A stretch of 17,403 bases of DNA from the NCBI GenBank assembly GCA_020024185.1, contig JAHHUD010000031.1:1-17403 (forward strand), in the 5' to 3' direction. Both the position numbers and the translations under genes were made by a program. Under the pieces are notes generated by a model. It was not told the DNA's origin, did no database searches, and saw only the letters and a list, made by a program, of their open reading frames with translations. Within the stretch, counting starts at the first letter, position 1. Every line of letters starts with the position of its first letter. This stretch comes from Oscillospiraceae bacterium. Its GTDB lineage: Bacteria > Bacillota > Clostridia > Oscillospirales > Ruminococcaceae. Below are positions 7,715 through 14,591 of this stretch, in pieces.

Positions 7715-8581
7715 CTATCCTTTTTTCCAAAATGCAGTTGAGCCACAAGCAAGTGCAGAACCTGTTGCCTGCACAGTAAGACCAATTTCATCTGCCGTAA
7801 CAATACCGCCAAATTTTGATTTTACAAGTGCGTTAAGCATATATTCCATACTGCTTGGAGATACACCAGTTGTATAAGAGTTAACAGCAACAAACAGTGG
7901 GTCGTCACTCAACAACTTACTGCAAAGCTCCATAAGCTCATATATATTATCTTCCAGTTTCCAAACTTCTCCATTTGGACCTCTGCCATAACTTGGAGGG
8001 TCCATTATAATACCGTCATATTTATTTCCACGACGAATTTCTCTTTGTACAAACTTTACACAATCATCAACAATCCAACGTATTGGATAATCTTGCATGT
8101 TTGAAAGCTGAGCATTTTCTCTTGCCCATTGCACCATTCCTTTTGATGCGTCAACATGACAAACTTTTGCACCTGCTTTTGCACATGCAAGTGTTGCACC
8201 ACCCGTATAGCTAAAAAGATTTAAAACATTTATTTGTCTGTTTTCAGCTTTTATAAGTTTTTTGTACTCATCCCAGTTTGTAGCCTGTTCCGGAAACAAA
8301 CCTGTATGTTTAAAACCTGTTGGTGAAACCTGAAATTTCAAATCTTCGTAATTTATTGTCCATTTTGGATTAAAGCTCTTTTTATACTCCCATTGTCCAC
8401 CACCTGCTGAAGAACGATGATACACTGCGTGTGCTTTTGCCCAAAGTGGACTTTTTTGTGGAAGTTTCCATACAACCTGTGGGTCTGGTCTTACAAGGAT
8501 AATATCTCCCCAACTTTCAAGACGAAAACCATCTGTTGCATCTATTAAAGTGTAATCCTGCCATTTATTTTCTGCTCTCAT
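7715..8581 (-). CDS. Class I SAM-dependent methyltransferase (RlmI/RlmL-like, probable rRNA methyltransferase)
   Basis: A 288-residue Rossmann-fold methyltransferase. Motif I is NLFSYTGGAT (121-130) for SAM binding, an acidic residue at the end of the next strand (D144 in HVDAS) probably contacts the SAM ribose, and DPPSYG (194-199) is the catalytic-loop motif IV. The N-terminus (about 1-80) carries the block LVRPDPQVVWK typical of this subgroup. This resembles the RlmI/RlmL C-terminal methyltransferase family (PF10672-type) without the PUA or THUMP RNA-binding domain. The position where m5C enzymes of the family have a catalytic SCS cysteine reads NSYTTG (234-239), so 5-methylcytosine chemistry is doubtful and the substrate is unknown. 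The ATG has only a weak upstream SD; a small ORF and hairpin precede it. It is 76 nt after glmM. Confidence 0.85.
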   Translation of the reverse strand: MRAENKWQDYTLIDATDGFRLESWGDIILVRPDPQVVWKLPQKSPLWAKAHAVYHRSSAGGGQWEYKKSFNPKWTINYEDLKFQVSPTGFKHTGLFPEQATNWDEYKKLIKAENRQINVLNLFSYTGGATLACAKAGAKVCHVDASKGMVQWARENAQLSNMQDYPIRWIVDDCVKFVQREIRRGNKYDGIIMDPPSYGRGPNGEVWKLEDNIYELMELCSKLLSDDPLFVAVNSYTTGVSPSSMEYMLNALVKSKFGGIVTADEIGLTVQATGSALACGSTAFWKKG

Positions 8582-8615
8582 ATACTTTACAGGACGACAG
8601 CATTATAAATGCCAT
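8565..8615 (-). CDS. Possible 16-codon leader ORF upstream of the methyltransferase
   Basis: On the minus strand an ATG at 8613-8615 has an AAAGG Shine-Dalgarno-like site about 7 nt upstream and opens a 16-codon frame, MAFIMLSSCKVYESRK, ending in TAA at 8565-8567. It overlaps the first 17 nt of the methyltransferase gene in another frame, and its first codons lie in the stem-loop at 8593-8619. The downstream gene itself has a poor SD, so this could act as a leader peptide for translational coupling. It could equally be chance. No family is recognisable. Confidence 0.3.
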   Translation of the reverse strand: MAFIMLSSCKVYESRK

Positions 8616-8622
8616 CGTCTTG
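8590..8622 (-). promoter_or_regulatory. Stem-loop in the glmM-methyltransferase intergenic RNA
   Basis: Positions 8593-8604 and 8608-8619 form a 12-bp stem with a 3-nt loop. In the minus-strand RNA all 12 pairs form, two of them G-U wobbles (8598/8614 and 8599/8613). In the plus-strand RNA those same positions would be C-A and A-C mismatches, so the structure fits the glmM transcript direction. There is no T-tract after it, so it is not an obvious terminator. It ends about 11 nt before the methyltransferase ATG and could control its translation or mark an RNA processing site. Confidence 0.5.
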
Positions 8623-8657
8623 CCTTTCTTTAAGTTATATTTAAATTTTTCAACAAA

Positions 8658-10019
8658 TTATGCGTTAATTGTTGAAAGTCTTTCTTTTATTTTATCGCTG
8701 ATTTCAGTTGCAACTGCCATAATTTCGTCATGGTTTTCACCTTCAACCATAACACGAATAAGTGGTTCTGTGCCACTCAAGCGCACAAGCACTCTGCCGT
8801 TGCCCATAAGTTGTTGCTGTTTTGATTCTATAAATCCTTCAATATACTCATCACTTTTATAGAATGCTTTACCTTCAGCTGTTGTTTTTATATTTAACAA
8901 TACTTGAGGATATTTTGAATAACAGTTATTAAATTCGCTTACTTTTTTTGATTCCAATGCAAAGAAATTAAGCAAGGATACTGCTGTAAGCTGACCGTCC
9001 CCAGTTGTTGCAAAGTCAGAAAGAATAACATGACCTGACTGTTCACCACCAAGATTATGACCACTTGCTCTCATTTCTTCAAGCACATATCTGTCACCAA
9101 CAGCTGTTTTTGAAGTTTTAATACCACATTTTTCCATGTGTTTCAAAAAACCAAGGTTACTCATAACTGTTACAACTGCTGTATTATCTTTGAGCTTACC
9201 CATTTTCTTCATTCTTGTTGCAAGAATACCAATGATTTTATCTCCGTCAATCTCATCACCTTTTTCATCAACAGCAAGGCATCTGTCTGCATCGCCGTCA
9301 AAAGCGATACCACAATCAAAGTTATTCTCTTTAACAAATTTTGATAATTTATCCAGATGTGTTGAACCACAACCATCATTTATATTGGTTCCATTTGGCT
9401 GTGCCCCGATAAATGTTGCCTGCACACCAAGTTCTGTAAATAAAGTTGGTGCTGTTACACTTGCTGCACCATTTGCACAGTCAAAAACAACTTTTAAGCC
9501 TGAAAAATCAGTTTCACAAGCTGTTTTTATATGGTCAATATAATCTCTTGTTGCTGTGTCAATTGTTGTAACACATCCCATTTTAGCACCTGTTACATTA
9601 ACAATTTTTTCTGGTGTATCAAGGATAAGTGTTTCTATTTCGTTTTCAATTTCATCAGCAAGCTTATATCCTTCGTTATTAAATATTTTTATTCCGTTAA
9701 ATTCCATAGGATTGTGGCTTGCAGATATAACTATTCCTGCATCACAATTATATTTTTTCACAAGATATGCAATAGCTGGTGTTGGCACAACACCGCAAAG
9801 TTGAACATCTGCGCCAACACTGCAAAGTCCGGCACAAAGAGCACTTTCAAGCATATCACCAGAAATTCTTGTATCTTTACCTATGAGTACAGTAGCTTTT
9901 TTGTTAGTGTGTTTTGTTAACACCATAGCTGCTGCACGGCCAATATTTATAGCTAACTCAGGTGTAAGTTCACTCCCAGCAACGCCTCTCACTCCATCTG
10001 TTCCAAATAATCTTGCCAT
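8658..10019 (-). CDS. glmM: Phosphoglucosamine mutase GlmM
   Basis: A 453-residue cytosolic alpha-D-phosphohexomutase converting glucosamine-6-phosphate to glucosamine-1-phosphate for UDP-GlcNAc and peptidoglycan synthesis. It begins MARLFGTDGVRGVAG as GlmM proteins do. The active-site phosphoserine is S101 in ISASHNP (98-104), the Mg-binding loop DGDADR is at 241-246, and the phosphate-binding RLSGTEP loop lies near 412-418. Length matches the family (about 450). The ATG is preceded by AAGGAG (10028-10033). A promoter is visible 47-76 nt upstream. It is first in the long minus-strand run; glmS and cdaA/cdaR (ybbP/ybbR), often linked to glmM in Firmicutes, are absent here. It is separated from ruvB by 147 nt with no strong terminator. 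Confidence 0.97.
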   Translation of the reverse strand: MARLFGTDGVRGVAGSELTPELAINIGRAAAMVLTKHTNKKATVLIGKDTRISGDMLESALCAGLCSVGADVQLCGVVPTPAIAYLVKKYNCDAGIVISASHNPMEFNGIKIFNNEGYKLADEIENEIETLILDTPEKIVNVTGAKMGCVTTIDTATRDYIDHIKTACETDFSGLKVVFDCANGAASVTAPTLFTELGVQATFIGAQPNGTNINDGCGSTHLDKLSKFVKENNFDCGIAFDGDADRCLAVDEKGDEIDGDKIIGILATRMKKMGKLKDNTAVVTVMSNLGFLKHMEKCGIKTSKTAVGDRYVLEEMRASGHNLGGEQSGHVILSDFATTGDGQLTAVSLLNFFALESKKVSEFNNCYSKYPQVLLNIKTTAEGKAFYKSDEYIEGFIESKQQQLMGNGRVLVRLSGTEPLIRVMVEGENHDEIMAVATEISDKIKERLSTINA

Positions 10020-10065
10020 ATTATGTTCTCCTTACTATATAAATAAAATTGTTGTTATAGCATTT

Positions 10066-10095
10066 AGTATAGTTGTTTATAATAAATATTTGTAA
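10066..10095 (-). promoter_or_regulatory. Candidate promoter for glmM and the downstream operon
   Basis: On the minus strand TTACAA (10090-10095) and TATACT (10066-10071) are separated by 18 nt, which fits a sigma-A promoter with moderate hexamers. The predicted start would be near 10059, leaving a 5' leader of about 40 nt with the AAGGAG site at 10028-10033. The surrounding region is very A/T-rich, so chance matches are possible. Confidence 0.5.
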
Positions 10096-10166
10096 TGTTT
10101 ATATTATATTATTAAAAAATAAACTTGTTACTGTTTTTTTACAATAAAATTAACATTTTGTTTTAA

Positions 10167-11222
10167 TTATAAATCATCAAATGACTGCTGACCATCACTT
10201 AAGTTTGGATTTACGATATCAAGATGTTTGTATGCAAGATTTGTAACTATTCTTCCTCTTGGTGTTCTTGATAAAAAACCCAATTGCATAAGATATGGTT
10301 CACATACATCTTCAAGTGTAATAGCCTCTTCACCAATTGCCGCTGCCAAAGTTTCAAGTCCAACTGGGCCACCGGAGTACATTCTTATTATGGCAGTTAA
10401 AACACTTCTGTCTAAGGCATCAAGCCCCAGATTATCTATATCCATTCTACATAAAGTTTCTTGTGCAACTGCTTTGTCTATAACTCCGTCACCTTTCACT
10501 TGTGCAAAATCTCTTGCACGTTTAAGCAATCTGTTTGCAATACGAGGTGTACCACGAGAGCACTTTGCAAGTTCCATTGCGCCATCTTCTTCACATTCTA
10601 TATTTAATATATCTGCACTGCGTTTTATAATGCTTGCAAGTTCTTCATGGGTATACATTTCAAGTTTTAAGATAACACCAAATCTGTCACGCAACGGACT
10701 TGAAATCTGCCCTGCTCTTGTTGTTGCACCTATAAGAGTAAACTTTGGAAGATTTATTCTTATAGACTGTGCAGAAGGACCTTTACCAATAATAATATCC
10801 AAAGCAAAGTCTTCTAAAGCTGGATATAAAACTTCCTCCACTTGTCTTGAAAGACGATGAATTTCATCTATAAAAAGAACATCACCTTCTTCAAGGTTTG
10901 TAAGCAATGCAGCAAGGTCGCCTGGTTTTTCAATAGCAGGCCCTGATGTAACACGGATATTTACACCCATTTCATTGGCAATAACACCGGCAAGGGTAGT
11001 TTTACCAAGACCTGGAGGGCCATATAACAAAAGGTGGTCAAGCGCATCACCTCTCATTTTTGCAGCTTCAAGATAAATGCTGAGATTATCTTTTATTTTT
11101 TCTTGTCCAACATATTCAGCAAGTCTTTGAGGTCTCAAAGAATTTTCATTATCTATATCTTCTCTTTGAGCCATTGGGCTTATAAGTCTTTCATTGTCAG
11201 AAAATCCAATTTCATTTGCCAT
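10167..11222 (-). CDS. ruvB: Holliday junction branch migration helicase RuvB
   Basis: A 351-residue AAA+ motor that drives branch migration of Holliday junctions with RuvA. Walker A GPPGLGKT is at 68-75, Walker B VLFIDE ends at D119-E120, sensor 1 IGATTRAG is at 164-171, and the SPLRDRFG block (175-182) carries the family arginine-finger segment. The C-terminal winged-helix DNA-binding domain ends with LMQLGFLSRTPRGRIVT. The N-terminus includes about 20 residues before the usual RPQRLAEYVGQ block, within the normal range. The ATG shares one base with the ruvA stop (TAATG), and a strong GGAGGT (11231-11236) lies in the last codons of ruvA, so the pair is translationally coupled. Confidence 0.97.
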   Translation of the reverse strand: MANEIGFSDNERLISPMAQREDIDNENSLRPQRLAEYVGQEKIKDNLSIYLEAAKMRGDALDHLLLYGPPGLGKTTLAGVIANEMGVNIRVTSGPAIEKPGDLAALLTNLEEGDVLFIDEIHRLSRQVEEVLYPALEDFALDIIIGKGPSAQSIRINLPKFTLIGATTRAGQISSPLRDRFGVILKLEMYTHEELASIIKRSADILNIECEEDGAMELAKCSRGTPRIANRLLKRARDFAQVKGDGVIDKAVAQETLCRMDIDNLGLDALDRSVLTAIIRMYSGGPVGLETLAAAIGEEAITLEDVCEPYLMQLGFLSRTPRGRIVTNLAYKHLDIVNPNLSDGQQSFDDL

Positions 11223-11830
11223 TAAATTTTACCTCCTGCAATAAGACGAAGTGCCTGTTTTATAAGAGTTTGTACATCTTGATTTGTATCAAGTTTAGAT
11301 ACTGCCATAGCAGCTTGACTTTGTGAATATCCAAGTGCCACCAAAGCACTTATAGCCTGACTTACCTGTCCTGTTTGCTGAGATGCAACAGAAGAAACAT
11401 CTTCAATAGAAACTCCTTGCAGGCTTGTTTGTGAAAACTTATCTTTAAGCTCTAAAACAATTCTCTGTGCAAGTTTTGGTCCAACTCCTTGTGCTGATGT
11501 AAAAGCCTTGTGGTCACCAGAAGAAACCGCAATTGCAATTCTATCAGGACTTAATACAGAAAGTATTGCAAGTCCTGCTTTTGGCCCAACACCGGAAACT
11601 GTTGTCAGTATTTTAAATGCACGTTGTTCTTCCTTATTTGCAAAGCCATACAAATCAAGTGCATCTTCCTTAACATTTAAGTATGTGTACAGTGTACATT
11701 CTTCTCCCACCGGAGCAATTGAACCTTGTGCTGTCTGTGGAACAGCAACACGAAAGCCTATTCCACCACACTGTATAACAACTTCATCAAGAGATTTATC
11801 TATTACTTTTCCCGTAAGTGAATGTATCAT
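11222..11830 (-). CDS. ruvA: Holliday junction branch migration protein RuvA
   Basis: A 202-residue junction-binding protein that forms tetramers clamping a Holliday junction and loading RuvB. Domain I is the N-terminal OB-fold starting MIHSLTGKVIDKSLDEVVIQ. Domain II carries two helix-hairpin-helix motifs, VSGVGPKAGLAIL and AQGVGPKLAQRIVLELKDK. After a flexible linker (SSVASQQTGQVSQ) domain III has the RuvB-contacting ALVALGYSQSQAAMAV block. Length is normal. It starts 24 nt after ruvC. The SD before the ATG is weak (GTGAGA), so translation may depend partly on coupling with ruvC; the ruvB SD sits in its own 3' end. Confidence 0.96.
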   Translation of the reverse strand: MIHSLTGKVIDKSLDEVVIQCGGIGFRVAVPQTAQGSIAPVGEECTLYTYLNVKEDALDLYGFANKEEQRAFKILTTVSGVGPKAGLAILSVLSPDRIAIAVSSGDHKAFTSAQGVGPKLAQRIVLELKDKFSQTSLQGVSIEDVSSVASQQTGQVSQAISALVALGYSQSQAAMAVSKLDTNQDVQTLIKQALRLIAGGKI

Positions 11831-11840
11831 AATTTTCTCA

Positions 11841-11864
11841 CTTTATTTTAAACTTTATTTTAAA
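11841..11864. repeat. 12-bp perfect tandem duplication across the ruvC stop codon
   Basis: The plus-strand unit ctttattttaaa occurs twice in direct tandem at 11841-11852 and 11853-11864. The second unit contains the ruvC stop (complement of 11855-11857) and the preceding codons, while the first lies between ruvC and the ruvA SD. It looks like a slippage duplication in A/T-rich sequence that lengthens the ruvC-ruvA spacer. Confidence 0.7.
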
Positions 11865-12358
11865 TTGAAATTTTTACTAAATAATTTTGAACGATATGAG
11901 TGACAATGACATATTGCAACAGCAAGAGCATCAGCTGTGTCGTCTGGTTTTGGCACTTTGTCAAGTTTTAAAAGTATTCTTGTCATTTCCATAACTTGTT
12001 TTTTTATTGCTTTACCATATCCGGCAACAGCTTGTTTTATCTGCAATGGAGTGTACTCAAAAACTGGTATGTTATTATTTTTTGCACATAATAATATAAC
12101 TCCTCTTGCCATAGCCACCTGAATAACAGTTTTTTGGTTTGTGGTAAAAAACAGCTGTTCAATTGCAATTGCCTCCGGCTGTGCTCTTTTTATAACCAAA
12201 TCCAACTGATTATAAACTTCTTGCAGTCTATCTTCAAATGGAGTATGTGCCTGTGTTGTTATTGCCCCAAACTCAACTGGATAAAATTTATTATTTATAT
12301 ATTCCACCGTGCCATAACCAACAATCGCATAGCCCGGGTCTATGCCCAATATACGCAT
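11855..12358 (-). CDS. ruvC: Crossover junction endodeoxyribonuclease RuvC
   Basis: A 167-residue Holliday junction resolvase that makes paired nicks across junctions processed by RuvAB. The RNase H-like fold is shown by MRILGIDPG with D7, E67 in AIAIEQLFF, and the pair D140 and D143 in KPDDTADALAVA, giving the four acidic metal ligands. I start at ATG 12356-12358 because AGGGG lies about 5 nt upstream and this yields the standard RuvC N-terminus. An in-frame ATG at 12371-12373 adds MIGVI but lacks an SD and overlaps the true one. A promoter lies at 12399-12427. First gene of ruvCAB; typA is divergent. Confidence 0.96.
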   Translation of the reverse strand: MRILGIDPGYAIVGYGTVEYINNKFYPVEFGAITTQAHTPFEDRLQEVYNQLDLVIKRAQPEAIAIEQLFFTTNQKTVIQVAMARGVILLCAKNNNIPVFEYTPLQIKQAVAGYGKAIKKQVMEMTRILLKLDKVPKPDDTADALAVAICHCHSYRSKLFSKNFNLK

Positions 12359-12398
12359 TATTACCCCTATCATTATATAATATATAATTTAACACCTT

Positions 12399-12427
12399 AT
12401 TTTATCATATATTTATACTTATATCAA
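12399..12427 (-). promoter_or_regulatory. Promoter of ruvCAB
   Basis: On the minus strand TTGATA (12422-12427) and TAAAAT (12399-12404) are spaced by 17 nt. Each hexamer differs from the consensus by one base. Predicted transcription starts near 12392, giving a leader of about 34 nt with the AGGGG site before the ruvC ATG at 12358. Confidence 0.7.
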
Positions 12428-12486
12428 TAATTTAAACAAGCCCAAAACGCCGGTTTTTCAACAAAACACCAAAAAATCACATTTTC

Positions 12487-12495
12487 TGCTATAAT
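12487..12495 (+). promoter_or_regulatory. Candidate distal typA promoter (extended -10)
   Basis: The plus strand reads TGCTATAAT, a perfect -10 hexamer (12490-12495) with the TG extension one base upstream (12487-12488). No recognisable -35 sits 17 nt upstream, which extended -10 promoters can tolerate. It would give typA a long leader of about 170 nt. The call is weaker than the proximal promoter. Confidence 0.35.
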
Positions 12496-12569
12496 GTACA
12501 AAAATTATTTGTCAATATCTCTTTTGCACAAATAAAATTGCTAAAATTCTATATATTAATAATTTTTAC

Positions 12570-12598
12570 TTGATAATAGAAAATAAATATAGTATCAT
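12570..12598 (+). promoter_or_regulatory. Proximal promoter of typA
   Basis: TTGATA (12570-12575) and TATCAT (12593-12598) are separated by 17 nt on the plus strand. The predicted start near 12605 gives a leader of about 70 nt that ends with the GGAGG site at 12663-12667. The -35 hexamer is identical to that of the divergent ruvC promoter. Confidence 0.55.
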
Positions 12599-12673
12599 AA
12601 AGCTTAGGCAATTTTAAAATTAAGAATTTTTATAGGATTATTTTTAATCCAACATATATTATGGAGGAAATAA

Positions 12674-14500
12674 ATGAGAGTTGAAAATTTGAGAAATATC
12701 GCTATCATTGCTCACGTTGACCACGGTAAAACAACTTTGGTTGACGGTATGCTTAAACAAAGCGGTACTTTCAGAGAAAATCAAGTAGTAAATGAAAGAG
12801 TTATGGACTCTGGTGATATTGAAAGAGAAAGAGGCATTACTATTCTTGCAAAAAATGCTTCTTACACATACAATGGTGTAAAAGTTAATATTGTTGACAC
12901 TCCTGGCCACGCAGACTTTGGTGGTGAAGTTGAACGTGTTCTCAAAATGGTTGACGGTGTTCTTTTGCTTGTTGACGCAGCTGAAGGCCCAATGCCACAA
13001 ACACGTTTCGTTTTGGAAAAAGCACTTTCTCAAAACCTTTCAATTGTAATTGTTGTTAATAAAATCGACCGTCCTGACGCAAGAATTAAAGAAATTATTG
13101 ATGAAATTCTTCTCTTGCTTATGGATTTGGGCGCAACAGATGAACAGCTTGACAGTCCAATGCTCTTCTGTTCTGGTCGTGAAGGTATTGCAAGCTATTC
13201 ACCAGATGTTAAAGGCGAAGACTTTAAGCCAATTTTTGAAACAGTTCTTGAATACATCAAAGCTCCTGAAGTTGAACCTGAAGCTCCATTCTCAATGCTT
13301 GTTTCTAATGTTGACTATAACAGCTTTGTTGGTAGAACAGCTATCGGTAGAATTGAAAGTGGTTCTGTAAAAGTTGGTCAAGATGTTACAGTTTGTGACT
13401 GGCATGATGAAACACTCAAAAAACGTGGTAGAATTACTGCTCTCTACGCTTTTGAAGGTACAGGTAAAAAATCTGTTGAATCTGCAAGTGCTGGTGATAT
13501 CGTTATTGTTTCCGGTCTCGAAGATGTTACTATCGGAAACACAATTTGTGACTCCAGCAATGTACAGCCAATTGAATTTGTTTCTATTGACGAACCAACT
13601 GTTGAAATGACATTTGCAGTTAATGACAGTCCATTTGCTGGCAGAGAAGGTAAGTTTGTTACAAGCCGTCAAATCAGAGACCGTCTTTATAAAGAACTTC
13701 TCAAAGACGTTGCTCTTAAAGTTGAAGACAGCACATCAAGTGAAAGCTTTAAAGTTATGGGCCGTGGTGAAATGCACCTTTCTATCCTCATCGAAAACAT
13801 GAGAAGAGAAGGTTATGAATTCCAAGTATCACCACCAAGAGTTCTTCTTAAAGAAGAAGATGGCGTTCTTATGGAACCATTTGAACATGTTGTTATTGAC
13901 GTTCCAACAGAATATCAAGGTAATGTTATCGAAAAACTTTCTTCCAGAAAAGCTGAACTTGTTCAAATGGCACCTCAAGGCGAATCTCGTATGAGAATTG
14001 AATTTAAAATGCCTTCTCGTGGTCTTTTTGGTTATAGAAGTGAATTCCTTACAGATACAAAAGGTGAAGGTATCCTCAACACAATCTTTGATGGTTATAA
14101 ACCACACAAAGGTGACTTGCCAACAAGAAACACTGGTTCTCTTGTATGTTTTGAAACTGGTGAATCTATAACTTATGGTCTTTACAACGCACAAGAACGT
14201 GGTTCTTTATTTATCGGTGCAGGTGAACCTGTTTATGCTGGTATGGTTGTTGGTGTTAACCCTAAAAATGAAGACCTTGTTGTTAACGTATGTAAAAAGA
14301 AACAACTTACAAACACACGTGCTTCCGGTTCTGATGACGCTTTAAGACTTATCCCACACAAAAAGATGAGCCTTGAAGAATGTCTTGAATTCCTTGCACC
14401 AGATGAACTTGTTGAAGTTACACCAAAAACACTTAGAATTAGAAAAGCAATTCTTGACCACAGCGAAAGAGCAAGAATGAGATCTAAAAAAAATAGCTAA
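12674..14500 (+). CDS. typA: Translational GTPase TypA/BipA
   Basis: A 608-residue ribosome-binding GTPase of the EF-G/LepA class, linked in other bacteria to 50S assembly, stress and low-temperature growth. G-domain motifs: G1 AHVDHGKT (13-20), switch I RGITI (53-57), G3 DTPGH (75-79), G4 NKID (129-132). Beta-barrel domain 2 and EF-G-like domains III and V follow, with the TypA-specific C-terminal domain (RNTGSLVCFETGESITYGLYN onwards in short blocks). Length is normal for TypA. A strong SD (GGAGG, 12663-12667) precedes the ATG. Codon use favours GTT, GGT, CTT and GAC/AAC more than in the neighbouring kinase gene, suggesting high expression. It is the only plus-strand gene in the window and ends at a strong bidirectional terminator. 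Confidence 0.97.
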   Translation: MRVENLRNIAIIAHVDHGKTTLVDGMLKQSGTFRENQVVNERVMDSGDIERERGITILAKNASYTYNGVKVNIVDTPGHADFGGEVERVLKMVDGVLLLVDAAEGPMPQTRFVLEKALSQNLSIVIVVNKIDRPDARIKEIIDEILLLLMDLGATDEQLDSPMLFCSGREGIASYSPDVKGEDFKPIFETVLEYIKAPEVEPEAPFSMLVSNVDYNSFVGRTAIGRIESGSVKVGQDVTVCDWHDETLKKRGRITALYAFEGTGKKSVESASAGDIVIVSGLEDVTIGNTICDSSNVQPIEFVSIDEPTVEMTFAVNDSPFAGREGKFVTSRQIRDRLYKELLKDVALKVEDSTSSESFKVMGRGEMHLSILIENMRREGYEFQVSPPRVLLKEEDGVLMEPFEHVVIDVPTEYQGNVIEKLSSRKAELVQMAPQGESRMRIEFKMPSRGLFGYRSEFLTDTKGEGILNTIFDGYKPHKGDLPTRNTGSLVCFETGESITYGLYNAQERGSLFIGAGEPVYAGMVVGVNPKNEDLVVNVCKKKQLTNTRASGSDDALRLIPHKKMSLEECLEFLAPDELVEVTPKTLRIRKAILDHSERARMRSKKNS

Positions 14501-14507
14501 TTAAGCT

Positions 14508-14543
14508 TAAAAAACAGCGAAGATTAATCTTCGCTGTTTTTTA
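14508..14543. terminator. Bidirectional intrinsic terminator between typA and the histidine kinase gene
   Basis: Positions 14508-14543 are a perfect 36-bp palindrome with its centre between 14525 and 14526. The core stem is ACAGCGAAGA/TCTTCGCTGT, flanked by six A residues on the left and six T residues on the right. Each strand therefore has a hairpin followed by a T-tract, fitting termination of typA on the plus strand and of the kinase operon on the minus strand. Confidence 0.9.
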
Positions 14544-14591
14544 TTGCACAAAATTATATTTAACATTATGTATAATCTTAATTAAACTGTT

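Larger units (their letters stand above)
12359..12673. other. 315-nt divergent intergenic region between ruvC and typA
   Basis: This A/T-rich stretch has no credible coding sequence on either strand. It holds the ruvC promoter (12399-12427, minus), a candidate distal extended -10 promoter (12487-12495, plus), a candidate proximal typA promoter (12570-12598, plus), a 6-bp hairpin at 12635-12650 in the typA leader, and the typA SD (12662-12667). A short G/C island at 12437-12453 contains a 5-bp stem, too weak to call. I saw no LexA-like GAAC/GTTC operator beside the ruvC promoter and no recognisable riboswitch. Confidence 0.6.

Noticed and set aside
10228..10860. Long plus-strand open frame opposite ruvB
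   Set aside because: It mirrors the RuvB coding frame, with Ser/Pro-rich translation and no recognisable domain.
12359..12373. Upstream in-frame ATG for RuvC adding MIGVI
   Set aside because: There is no SD before it, and it overlaps the AGGGG site that serves the MRILGIDPG start.
12437..12453. G/C-rich island with a 5-bp stem upstream of typA
   Set aside because: The stem is too short, and no transcript is expected to end there.
12659..13033. Minus-strand open frame opposite the 5' end of typA
   Set aside because: It is antisense to the conserved GTPase domain, has no SD and an implausible composition.
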